Assembly: GCA_024138015.1 (NCBI GenBank)
Contig: JAMXBB010000010.1
Location: 9,135,653-9,199,652 of the forward strand
DNA from: Lumnitzera littorea
Taxonomy: Eukaryota; Streptophyta; Magnoliopsida; Myrtales; Combretaceae
DNA length: 64,000 nucleotides
Direction of reading: 5' to 3'
In this document: one piece after another, positions 37,302-50,100 of the stretch
How positions within the stretch are numbered: the first letter of the stretch is position 1
How the letters are laid out: each line of letters begins with the position of its first letter
Translations under genes and position numbers: made by a program
Notes under the pieces: model-generated
Told to the model about the DNA's origin: nothing
What the model saw: only the letters and a program-made list of their open reading frames with translations
The model's database searches: none

Positions 37302-37945
37302 TTTACAAAATGCATGAAGTTATCTCATTGAGTTGTATCTTGTACTATCTAACTTTAACTTATTAATTCGACTCAACATATTACAAACATAAATATATAT
37401 ACATATATGTACATACATAACAATTTTTACTTATATTCTAAGATTTTCATACTCACATTCGTATAACTTATTTACCAAAATATAAAAAATACCTTAATTT
37501 AGACAAAATATAATAAGTTTTCATAAAATGTTAATAATTTACATAACTTATGATATATTTATGACTATGAAATATACGTAATATAATAACAAATTTTTTT
37601 CTAAAAAAAATGCATAATATCAATTATTATTACAATTACAAAAAAAAAAAACTATAACTACAAGTTATGGATTATTATCTATTTTAGATGTATACTCATG
37701 TTAAAAAAAGATTCAATACTTCAACTATGTATTTTCTCTGTGTTTTAAAAAAATTGATAGGGTTGAGAATGACATCTAGTCATGCAAATTTGGATATATT
37801 TCAAAATATTGAAAGCACATATAATATATGTACCTTTAATGATAAAATCTATTCAATTAAAAAAAATAATATTGTATTGATAAAATTTTCCCAAAAGAGT
37901 TTCATAATATTATTTTGAAAAATACATTTTATTCCTATAAAACTC

Positions 37946-38129
37946 TCCGTGTCACACCCTCTCTTTCTCTTTCCTTTTATATAGAAGACCGCACCTGGAG
38001 CAGCTCAAACGAAAAATTAATCTTACGCCCTTGCCCTTCCCTCAAGCTTTCCCGTATACGTCTCCTCTTTTCTTCCGTTTTCTCTTCCACTTCCTCTCGG
38101 TCCGTCTCTCTATCCATTTCTCTTCAAAC
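37946..38129 (+). promoter_or_regulatory. UBP6 core promoter and 5' UTR
   Basis: Between the MULE copy 2 terminus and the UBP6 ATG lie only 184 bases. A TATA-like TTATATAG is at 37977-37984, preceded by a CT-rich run, and would place transcription start near 38010. From about 38030 to 38129 the DNA is a pyrimidine-rich leader (repeated TCTCTT, CTTCC), usual for plant 5' UTRs. The start site is inferred from position alone. Confidence 0.6.
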
Positions 38130-41100
38130 ATGCTTAAAGGTAACCGGACCTTCAACTCTCTCTCTAAAATCTCTTTATTTCAAATACATTTATACATCTA
38201 ATTAACCGTTTGAACTTATTTCAACGAGTCACGAACTTTCTCTTAGGGTTTTATCTGTTTCACATATCTGATTATACGAGCATGTGGGGTTTTTACGAGT
38301 TTCATTTCACTGAATTGTTGATTGATTTCTGGTATTGGTTTTGATGTTTGGGTTTATTAGGGTTTTATATCATTCTTTGCACATGAATCTCTCAAAATTT
38401 GATTGTGTGCGCGCTGGTGCTTCGGTTTGAATAAGATGAGTTGACTGGCACATGACAGGCTATCTCTAGACACTTGAACACTAAACCCAATGCACCGGTT
38501 TATTACAGCTCGTGCTGTGCAGGTTGTGCACGAAGTGTTGTCAGTGGGATTTGAATCTAAGTTCTCATGCCATGAGAATGTCTGTGCCCTCACCACTGGA
38601 CCAATACTTTGGGTTGAATAAGATAGGTTTAGTATAGCTAATGGACGATTCTGAGGTATTAGAGGGGTTTTAGTGTATACTTGATCATGAGTAGCCAAGC
38701 TAACAGGTGGTTCATTGGGCTTATTACCTTGGCTTTTTATACTGCTGTCACTACTGTCCCAAATCACTGGGGTAATATTCCTCCTTATAATAGCACTATA
38801 CCAGGCATGAAATATTCTGGAGTTGCTCTTTGTAAGCTTAAAAGCTGCCTCCATATTGTGGCACTGCTCCAACAATTCTGAGTTATTAAAGGGTTTTAGT
38901 ATATACTTGATTGTGAATAGCCAAGCTAACAGGTAGCTCATGGAAAATTGTTCGTTGTTTTATCCTTGAGCTTCCAAAATAGGAAGAAGAGGTGCCCAGT
39001 GGTGTATCCTGTTTTGAATGTAAGGCTTAATTATAGAGGGGAGTGATGTTTTTGGTTCTGATTTCCAAAATGATATGTAGCATTATTTTGCATTGGACAA
39101 GCTGATTTTTAGGCGTTGGCAGTTTCTCCTTGGAACATTTTTTGGTGGAGTGAGCTGGGCAGCATGTGATGTATTTGGTTTCCGTTCATTTTCCTCTGCT
39201 TCATTGCCTCTTTAAATTGTACATTAATGCCAAGAAGGTCCGCTTCCTTTTGATGGTTTGATCCAAGTTGTGATTTTATATTTATAGGAATTGGGGAATA
39301 AGCTGTGGGATAATTACACCAAGGGATATGATGCTGAGTGGTAACATTCAAATAGGTCATTGATACTTTAAGTGCGTCCATTGAAAGATTGGTGATTTAT
39401 TGTATGCTTCAAGTAGGTCATGCCATTATAATCCTCTGTTTATGATTGCTACGTGACACTTAGTTGACATACCCACGGATGTCATTATTGATTCGAAGCA
39501 AACATCACAATGTTGGTGCTACATTGATCATCTTTTTAAACTTGATGCTAGAAAAAGCTAATGCGAGTATTATAATTAGGAGAATACAACAAAGTTTTTT
39601 CCTCTGTCTAAAAATTTAGCAAGAGAAATTCCTCTCGTCTTCTCTGCCCTCTCCTCCCCTCTCATCTTATCCTCATCCCTAGGCCTTCTCTACCTTCTTG
39701 CCCTCTCTTCTTCCCTTGTTTCTCTTCTCCTCCCTTCTCTTCCTATTTCTTCTTCTCTCTTGTTGTAACCTTTCCTTGACTTGAAACCCTAAATCACGAT
39801 CGTCCCCACCACCCTTGTTTCGTCCCCTCTCTCTCTTTCTTCTTCATCTCTTTCCCCACCCGTTTAGAAACCCTAAAACCCCTACCTCGTTCCTTCCCTC
39901 CACTCCTCCCCTCCCTACCCCTTAAATCTCTCCTTTGTCTCTCTCCCTTGTTTCTTCCCTTTGTTTGTCTCTATCCCACCATGTCAATCAAACAACTCTC
40001 CTAGTTGACCCACTTGTTCAAGCCCCCCCCCCCTCCCCCTCGGGTCTCCCTCATCTTTTCGGCAACCATCCTACTGTGGGTTTAGCTCCTAACTAGGGTG
40101 ATAAGTCGGGTAAAGTGGGTCAAGGCTCTCTTGTCAATTTTGCTTCTTCTAGTGAACTTGCAGTAAAGCCTGCTTCTGAGGCCCCTCTATCTTCCGCCCT
40201 TGGGGAAATGTTAGGGTAGTGTGCTCAAAAGAGTGGTAAAGTGTCGGTCTCTTCTAGGTTGGCTCCAAACTTGTCTCAGCATCCAATGCCTAAGAAAGAT
40301 TCCTTAGCAGTGATAATGTCTCCACCCTTGGAAAAACTACCTAGGGAGAGGTGAACAAGCTAGTTGACAATGTTGAGAACCAGAACCAATGGTTTTACTT
40401 CGCTCCTAAAACTAAGTCTTTTGTTAAAGCTTGTGGTCAGCTGGCTGCACATCTAATGCCCCTTCAACTCCTAATTTTCCTCTATAGTTCTTCCCTCCTT
40501 TGTCATGAATTGAGCACCTCTTGAGATCGCTATGAATGGAGCAAAGTTATGGGAGGACATGCTGGTGGGCTTCTTCCTTGGCCATAGGCTCCCTTATAGC
40601 ATGGTTAATCTTATAGTGATGTGAGAGTGGCAAGTTTCCCTCCTTGAGGCTCCTTTGTCTGATGATGAGATCAAACATGCTTTCTTTTCCCAAGCGAATA
40701 ACAAAGCGCCAAGGCCTAAGGGGTTTTCAGTAAAATTTTTTAAGATAGCTTGGCCTATATGTGGTAAGGATATCACTTTAGCAGTGAGGGAATTCTTTTC
40801 ATCTAGTCACCTGCTCAAGGAATTGAACAGTACATCATCGCCCTTGTCTCGAAGGTTCCGAATCCCTTAAGGATGGTTGATTTTAGACCTATCTCATGCT
40901 GTAACATCATTTACAAAGCCATTTCTAAGCTCCCGGCATCCAGACTTAAGTTGTTTTACACCATTTGGTTAGTATGGAATAATTGACATTTATTCTGGGA
41001 AGACATTTCAAATAATACTTTTATAGCTCAAGAATCGGTTTATGGCTCCCACATTAATAAGGGATCTCCTCGAGGTGCCCTTAAAGTTGATATTTCTAAG

Positions 41101-44100
41101 GCTTATGACACTCTTGATTGGTCCTGTTTAGAGGTTGTCCTTTTGCACATGGGATTCCCTCTACACTATTGTAGATTGGTTCACTAATGTTTTTCCTCCT
41201 AAATTTTCCATGAGTATCAATGGAGAACTTATTGGTTTTTTCTTGAGCTCAAGAGGGCTTAAGCAAGGGGACTCCATATCGCCTTACCTTTTTGTACTTG
41301 TCATGGAAACTCGTTCAGGCATCCTTCGGAATGTAGCTAATTCTCCTAGATTTTCTTTCCATTGGAGGTGTAGTAGAGACCGGAACACCCACCTTAGTTT
41401 TGTAGATGATTTGATGATATTCTGCGAGGGTGACATGCATTCTACGAACTTAGTCAAGGAAGCGCTATATAAATTTTGAGACCTTTCTGTCCTAATGGCA
41501 AATACTCTTAGGAGTTATATTTTCTTTTGTCATGTTGTTCCAAATATCAATATACATTCTTTGGGCTTCAAGGAAGGAAATCTCCTAATTAGATATTTGG
41601 GAGTTCCTTTGATTTCCTCCAAATTAAGAGTGGTTGATTGTGACATACTTATTTCCAAGATATCATCTTGGCTTGAATCTTGGACTCGCAAGTTTTTATT
41701 AGATGCAAGAAGGCTATAACTCTTCAAATCAATTATCTTCTCCATGTAGGTGTTATGGGCCTCCATTTTTATCCTTCCCAAAAAGGTGATAAAGAAAGTG
41801 GAATAACTCATGTGAAATTTTCTTCAGACTGGAAATCCTAATATCCACACAAAGGCAAAAGTAAAATTGGAGCTTATTTGTCAGCCCAAGAATGAAGGTA
41901 GTCTTGGCCTACTCAACTTAGAGGTTTGGAACAAAGTTGACTTAACTTAACCATATTTGGAACCTCCTTGCATTTAATCAATCTTTCTTATGGGTAAATT
42001 TTGTTCATTCTAACCTGCTCAAGAGTAATAGTTTTTGGAAAATACAATGCCCATTTATTTGCTCTTGGTCTTAGAGGAAATTATTCAAGCTTTGTGACAT
42101 TGTGTGACCTTAGATGAAGTGGCAATTGGGAAATGGTCTCTCTATATCCCTATGGTCAGAGTTTTGTTTATCAACGGATTCCTTGGATATGTCTCTTCAT
42201 AGCAAATAAATAGCAGATTCGGGTCTCTCTCTTAATGCTAAACTCTGCTCAATCATGGATGGAGCCACTTGGGTCCTTCTTATGGGAGAAATTTGGGAAA
42301 ATGTCAACATACCAAGTTCTTTTCTTCCCAACCCTTTGGCCATGGATGCACCATCTTGGGTGCCTTCTTCTTCGGGCACTTTCTCCATCAAGTGCTCCTT
42401 TAATAGTTTAAGATCAAACACCAACAAAGTCTCCTGGGCCAATCTAGTGTAGAGCAGGAAGTTGCTGCCCATGCACTCTTTCATCCTTTGGCTTGCTTGG
42501 AACAACAAACTTTATACTCTTGATAAGCTCAATCAATGGGGAGTAATGGATCGCTCCACATTTTACCTATGCATTCTTTATCTTTATATATAAATTTAAT
42601 TGACTTACCCCAAAAAAAAAAGAAAAAAAAGAAGCCAATAAGAGTGTGACTGATGATAGGCGAGGTTTTTAGAAATTATGGGTAAACTCTAATTTAACCA
42701 ATATCATCCTACGATTGTGCATTATAAAAATTTTAACTCATCCATAGGTCCATGCTGCATTAGCACATCATCTGATTCTAATTGGCAGTTTCTAAAATGG
42801 GTAAAGATAGAATGGGAACACTCCACTCTCTGACACAAGTGTTCAAAGTGAAAATAAATTGGATCCCTAGCTAAAATCATTTACAGGATGCAGACAATTA
42901 GGCAATGGTCCAGTAGTCAGAATCTCCGACAAAAATATAAATATATGATTCTCAGTTGGAATCGTGTAATACTAATGGATGCATGATTAGGGTGTGATAC
43001 TGATGGATGCATGATTAGGGTCCATAAGATGCATATATATGCTTAATGTTGTGGAGAATCTGGTGGGAAACATGTCAAGAATAAAGTCCAATCTAAAAAA
43101 GTTGTAGCACTTTGTATGCTGAATGCTCTTTACAATTGGTTAGCTCTAGTAGTTGAAGTTCAGTTAACTGTAATGTTGTTTTTGTATTGCAAATGCACAC
43201 TTGTTAGGAATGAATAATCCTTAAGTTAGGCAGGGTGTAATAGTGTTTAAGTGTTCATTCTAGCAAAAGCAAAGGGTTAGTTCTGTTTTAATAGTATTTT
43301 CTCTGTTCTCTCTGCTTACCTTTGGTATATCACTTTGTCCAGTTACTGTGAAATGGCAAAAAGAGGTTTTCCCCAATGTAGAAATCGACACCAACCAACC
43401 TCCTTATCTTTTCAAATGCCAGCTGTTTGATCTTACGGGTGTCCCTCCTGAAAGACAGAAGATCATGGTCAAGGGGGGTTTATTAAAGGTATTCAGATGG
43501 TTTTTCTATTGTAGTGATTTTTTTGTGTCCATCTTGAGAACTGCATCTTGATGCTCTTCACCTCTTCTCAGATTGTTTCTTGGAATCAAACTGTCTTGCC
43601 CTTATTTAAAAATTCAAAGTGCAGCATTTGTAACCGATTATCATTCTGATTTAAAACAGGATGATGCAGACTGGAAAACAGTAGGAGTCAAAGAGGTACA
43701 ATTCTATAGTCCCCTCCTCCCCTTCACCCTAAAAAAATAAAACTGTAGTTCAGTTCATTTGTAGTCTGTAGATGGTGTTGATATTGTTTTGACCTGGTTC
43801 TTCTGCTGATCAGTGGAGTTCAAATTAGAAAGGAGAAGGGTATCAGACATGTTGTGCTTTCATTGATCAACTAGCTAAATGAAAGATATGGATTTGGATA
43901 GCTTCTTCATTTAGTTTTTGTATTCAAACAAAAATTTTTCCCCTAGATTTTGGAGGGGTATTTGCCTCTTCTTGTTCTTTTTTGTGTAAAAATGAGGTTG
44001 GAAGACAACATGAACACTTTCCCTGGTGAATGGGCATGATAGCATTAAAATTGTCAATGCTGCTAGTAAATATTCTTTTGGGTAGTGTGTAGATTTTGAA

Positions 44101-47100
44101 ACCTCGGCTGTGGAATTTTTTAATCCTTTCACCCTAATTCTCTAATTTTTATATTCCCCTCCTATACTGAGATGAGGAAATGCTCATTTATGCAGCATTT
44201 TTGGTGAGTTCATCGGCATCATTTCCAAAGTATCTGTCCCCTATGATGGTTCTTATTATCATCATTATTAATTCCCTTATGAAAGCATTGTGCTTAGCCC
44301 AATATAAAATTATTTTAATGTTTTACAGGGACAAAAATTGATGATGATGGGAACTGCAGATGAGATTGTGAAGGCACCAGACAAGGGTCCGGTCTTTGTT
44401 GAGGATCTTCCAGAAGAAGAACAAGCTGTTGCCGTAGTAAGTTCTTGCCTAAGGCAGTGATAAAGTATTAGTAGCCTCATTGAGTGCACAACTTTTTGAT
44501 CCACGCTTCATAGGTTGAGGATGGCCCTAAAGTTGCATTGCGGAGACTATATACATGCTATGTGGAACGGACTCTTCACTGTTTTTCCTTACATAAATGA
44601 GTAGCTAACAGGACTCATTATGCACATTTCATAGCTATTGTTTATTTGTATTATTTTAGATAAATGCAAGCAGAGAGGCAGTATACATGTGAGGAGGACC
44701 TTACTTGAAAATATTTATATATATGGATTAGATGGTAAAGAATACCATTTGACTTACAGTTACTTAACTTTCTCAATGCTTCCCCTTCTGTTCTTTCACT
44801 CTCATTTATTATATAAAATCTTGAAATCGTTGAAGTTCATACTAATATAATAAATAAAATGGTTCTTGAGTGCAAATCATTAGGGTGAATGGCTTAGATA
44901 TTGAAGATGAATCTCGCTGATCCTGGCCAAATGGGATATGGAATTTAGGGTTTCGGTGTAAGAAGATTCCAATGTATCTTCTACATTGGTATCTTAGGTC
45001 TAGTAGTGTTTTTGTGTGGAGGGTTTTTTACCCTTTTCTTTCTATATTAATGAAAATCACAAAAAAATCTGACATTACCAACCAACCCCTACACCCCACA
45101 CCCACCCACCCCAGAAAAAAAAAAAAGATTTCAATATATTTTAAATGATAAGGTAATTTCAGTGGAAAGATTTCTCCTGTTAATTATCGTATGTTGTTGG
45201 GAAGGCCTGGAAAAAAATTCAGGAAGATCAAAGCATTTTAATTGCTCATAATTTATTTCCCAAAATGAAAATTTCTGATAATATGTATGAAAATACAGTG
45301 TTGGTTATATTATCATTAATTAACCTCATTGGTCAGGCTTTGAGTGCTGCTGCTAACTGGAGGTGCTAAATTTGACTCATTTTAGCTACTAGTGTTATGG
45401 GTTTCATTTTCACCAATTCCTTTTCTCTTATTCTTAGGAGGTCCAAGTTAATTAATTTATTGAGTAAGTTATTAAAAAAATTTAATGAGTTGAGTCTTTT
45501 AATATAAAATCATCTATCTGTGAGGAAGTCCCTTTGAAAGTCTGTTCCTTTTTTAGCTTACCTACAGATCTAGTGAGTCCAAAATTAGAAAAAGGCACCT
45601 ATTATTCTTGTAATTTTATTTGGGACCTTTGTAAATGTAGCATTGCCTTGTATCTCTGCTTAAATTGGCTTTTTTCATTTTCATGAGGATAGTAGATGGA
45701 TGGTATGTGCTTTTTTCTTGTCAAAGTTTTATCTTGGAGTTTAAGGAGAAAGCTTGATATTATGGGTTTCATCTTGCTGATTTGCATTTTGATTGTGTTG
45801 CTGTCTCCCATTGTCATAGGGACACAGTGCTGGTTTGTTCAACCTGGGAAACACTTGCTACATGAATTCAACCATACAATGCCTGCATTCCGTTCCCGAG
45901 CTGAAATCTGCTTTGCTAGAGTTAGTCTTTTCAGCCTGCAAAAATACCTTAAAAGATGCTCCAGCATGTAACATCTTTAATTTGGTATTACTGCTTTCTT
46001 TTTCCTCATCTAGGTATCCGCATTCTGGAAGGAGGAATGATTTGGATCATTCATCTCACATGCTGACTGTTGCAACACGTGATTTGTTTACTGAGCTAGA
46101 CAAGACTGCCAAGCCAGTTGCACCAATGCAATTTTGGATGGTGTGCTTCTTTATTGGTCATATCTTTTGTTAATTACATCCTAACTTTGGAAATAAGATG
46201 CTATTGTTGCGGCTATCATTCTGTTCAGCTTTGATTTTGCATGTAGAACTCAAGAAGGTGTCAATTGATATTATCAATACATATGATGTGAGCACTTATC
46301 TTGGAATTGATCTGTGTGCAACAAGCCTTTCACTTGTGTTATTAGTCCTGCTTTCTAGGTTTGAGTTTATGATCCTAGGGCAGTGGAGGCTGAATTCCCC
46401 TCTGCACGAACAGCTTCCCCTCTCGAGCAATTTGTGGTTTGCACAATTACAGTCTGACTTTCATGCTTCCCTCTAGAATGCTGTACATGGTCAGGATAGG
46501 ACTAGCTACCCCCCAGGCACATGTTAAATTAATTTGGTTTACGCTATGCTAGATATAAGCTGAAGTGATGTACTGGTTCATTGGGGAAGGATCTTCAATG
46601 ATAATTTGCTTCAGAACCAAGGTTTGCATAGTGGTCAAGGCATAGGAACTCCTATGTGGTATTAAGTTTAAATCCTACAAACTTTACTTTTTGGGCTATC
46701 TATGCAGAGGAAGGTGGACATACTTGTAGTCAGGTCTCGTAGGATACTTCGTTTTTGGAGTCTGGGCCCCATGACTAATCTAATGGAAAATAAGTTGCTT
46801 TCTTTTTATGTTTTTTGTGCTGAAGACCATCCTGTCTACCGTGTTGCAGTTGTTGCGGAAAAAGTATCCACAGTTTGGGCAGTTACACAATGGTGTCTTC
46901 ATGCAACAGGTTCCTTAATATCATACCAACTTGGACCTTTTTTTTTGTTGTTTGTTTGTTTGTTGGGGTGGGTGGGGGGAGGGATAATTAACTTGGAGCT
47001 TTTTTTTACTTTGTCATTGTGATGATTGTCAAATATATGCTTTAAATTTACAGGATGCTGAGGAATGCTGGACTCAACTCCTATACACTTTATCCCAAAC

Positions 47101-50100
47101 ACTTGGATCACCGAGTACGAAGTAGGTTATTGGGATTTGTCCCATTTGTCTTGTTGATTGGTGTTGATATTTTTCATTGCCATAGATGAAGTTTTACAGC
47201 TTCAGTCTGTAGCTTCATGATTATGTAATGCTGATCCTTTTACTGGTCTTCATGTCGCCTGAGCAGAATTAGGGGATTGACTTGATAATAATCACTCTGA
47301 AAAGATAAGAAGGATAAAAGCACCATGTTAATAAGATCGTAGAAGTGTATGCAATTTTATATATTTATTATTTGAGACGTGCTACCTGAAGTAAATTGAA
47401 ATTTTTTGGGTATTTAACTATAAATAAAATGTTTGAATTTTTTTCTTCATGGAAAAGGTGACATATCAATAAAGAAGATCAGTATTAATATCTTCTTACT
47501 TTTTATGGAAAATATTAACCGGTGCTACGATGGCGCTTGTTGGTTATTTAGATGCCATGGATGAAAATTATAGGTGACTCCAGCACTTATGTTAAATTCT
47601 GGTTGGTAATGCTGCCTTCCAATCTTTCCCTTAAATGTTTACTTTTAACAACTCTCAGTCTGATCTTGTTGCAGCGAAAATCTTGATACTGTTAGAGCAC
47701 TCTTTGGAATCGAACTTGTTAGCAGGTAGCATACTTTTTAACTGTTAGGAGTGGTTTCTAACTGAATGCGGTAAGTGACTGTATCCATTTTATGGTTTGG
47801 ACCTAGAATGCATTGCCAGGAAAGTGGTGAAGAGAGCTCTGAGTCAGAATCAGTTTATTCACTTAAATGCCACATATCACAGGAGGTTAACCATTTGCAT
47901 GAAGGATTAAGACATGTAAGTAATAATAGTTCTCAACCTATATGTCTGTATGTATATATATTGATGATATGTGATTATTAGAATTGTTGATGTAAAAGTT
48001 TTTATCTCAATCAATGTTGAGATATCTGGCTTATCGATTAAGACAATTTGCCTATGGAGGTTCTCTTCCTTTGATTTACTATACATTCTGTTTATACTGC
48101 CAACAATATGTCCTGCTTGAAAATTTCTTTGTGAGCACAAGAGAAGTGAGATCATGTGAGAGGAAGTGAACCAGGCAAGAACAGAGGGAAAGAAACAAGG
48201 TAGAGATTCAAGAACTGAGATAAAAAATGATCTTGTTACACATCAAGATCATCAGCCTAATAAATGCATGTGAGAAACTTCGCTAAGTGAATTGCTCCAT
48301 TAGTACTTAATAAGCTTTTTCTTGTTGCACTGTTTGACAATTGCTGCTTCCATGTAAATATTGTCTCTGCTCCTGGGGCACACTACGGATGCTGGTTTCG
48401 GTGGTGGTTTATGAATTTTTATGCACCATCATTTTGTTTGCTGTGCTGGGATAAATGGCCATTGTTAAACCTTGGCTATTTATGTAGAAATCTTTTCATA
48501 TTTTCCAAAACTGATTAGACACATTGTAGAAAAGCATGTATAAAGAAGATGTATATAGAAAGGCGAAAATTTTCTTTAGTTGGCATCTTAACAAGTGCAG
48601 GGAAGTATGCGTTAACATTTTCCAGTTATTTAGTAGGTATATGGTGTAGCAAAGGATATCTCATGCTAATGGCTTGCCCAGGTAATTGCAGTCGAACTGC
48701 AGACATAATACTTGGAAATTCTTACATGATACTCTTCATGCAGGGGTTAAAATCAGAATTGGAGAAAGCTTCTCCATCCTTGGGTCGGAGTGCTATATAT
48801 GTGAAGGAATCTCGTATAAATGGCTTGCCTAGGTAATTGAAGTTACTATCATGGTTTACTACAGAGGCCTCACATTTAGCGGTTTGATTTAACTTATTTT
48901 TTGTAGATTGCTCTTCACTGCTTTATGCCATCACTCTCAATGAAATCATAATGATTCTGTGCTCCTTTAGGTACTTGACAATTCAGTTTGTTCGTTTTTT
49001 TTGGAAGAGGGAGTCAAATCAGAAGGCCAAGATTTTGCGAGTAAGATTTTGTTACCTTGGGGAGGAGGATGCTCTGATTTCCTTTTGTGCTTTTCGGAAA
49101 ATTCATTGTTTTGTTGGTTTTTGGTCTCTGTAACGTTTCCTCCACATTAGATCACCTATAGAGGTGATTATTTTTGTTTATATCTTCAAAGGACATCAAA
49201 TCTTCATTATTTGGTTCACATGAGAGCTCGCAGACTTCGTTTATCATTGTATGCTGTTCAATTTGTTCTTATTGAACTTGTTTAGGCTTGTTTGTGGGTG
49301 TTTTTCTTCACATTGAATACTCAAGCAAAGATGATGTTTATAAATTGACTTTCAGAAAGTTGATTATCCATTGGAGCTGGATGTTTATGACTTCTGTTCT
49401 GATGATTTACGCAAAAAGCTGGAGGCACCCCGCCAGGTTTCATTTTCTTCACTAGGATCTTTTACCTATTCGTATTCTGCATCCCTCCTCTCTATTTTTG
49501 TCTCTCTCTTTAAGGGGTAAAATTGGATGACTTCCTATCCACCATCACCAGAAGCTTAGGGATGAGGAAGGTAAAAAACTTGGTTTAAAAGCAGCTGAGA
49601 AGAACTCTGTGTCAAAGGACAATGATGTGAAGATGACTGATGCTGAGGTGATCCATATTTCATTTTGATGTGCATATAAATGTTTGGGTAAATTGAAGAT
49701 TACTCCCTTGTATTTGTTTTATATGCACTTGGCACCCTGTTTTTGAAATTGAGGAGAATAAGCTCACATGAAACAAATATAAGGGGTTGTATTTTGCAAT
49801 TTACTCTATATCTTTATATATTTGTTGCATGTTTTTTCATAGTTTTGTAATTCTTCCTTGTTGAATAGGGCTCATCAAATCCTAATGGAGAAGCATCTGG
49901 AGCTGCTTCTCAGGAAGGTATTCCTCGCTTATTTCTCTGGAGTGATTTTTGAAACTGTCTACTTGATATTCATCATGTGTTTTTTCAAGCTGCTCTGGGA
50001 TTGAATCTACATTTGTATTTATCAGAGCAAAATTGACCCTCCTCTTCTGTATTCCTCGTCTGTCCTGAAATTTCCCAGGTCACGAAACTCAGTTGACTGG

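Larger units (their letters stand above)
28779..37945 (-). mobile_element. MULE copy 2: related Mutator-like element, split by a solo LTR
   Basis: A 9167-bp element, about 6.5 kb without its nested LTR. The left end reads AAGTTTTATATGAATATGGG and the right end, reverse complemented, GAGTTTTATAGGAATAAAA; both match the copy-1 termini. Flanks 28769-28778 (GCCATGTCAT) and 37946-37955 (TCCGTGTCAC) match at 7 of 10 positions and are probably an eroded target duplication. Internal sequence parallels copy 1 throughout in the same orientation, including the 3' non-coding part (about 29160-29500 against 22280-22660). The two elements are separated by only 82 bp (28697-28778). The right terminus ends next to the UBP6 core promoter. 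Confidence 0.85.

Noticed and set aside
38357..38941. 194-codon minus-strand open frame in UBP6 intron 1
   Set aside because: It runs through the SINE and the split repeat, so it is explained by repeats read in a chance frame.
45695..46476. Open frames overlapping UBP6 exons and introns (for example 45696-45971, 46198-46476)
   Set aside because: Alternative frames or intron read-through of the UBP6 gene; the spliced model accounts for the coding signal.
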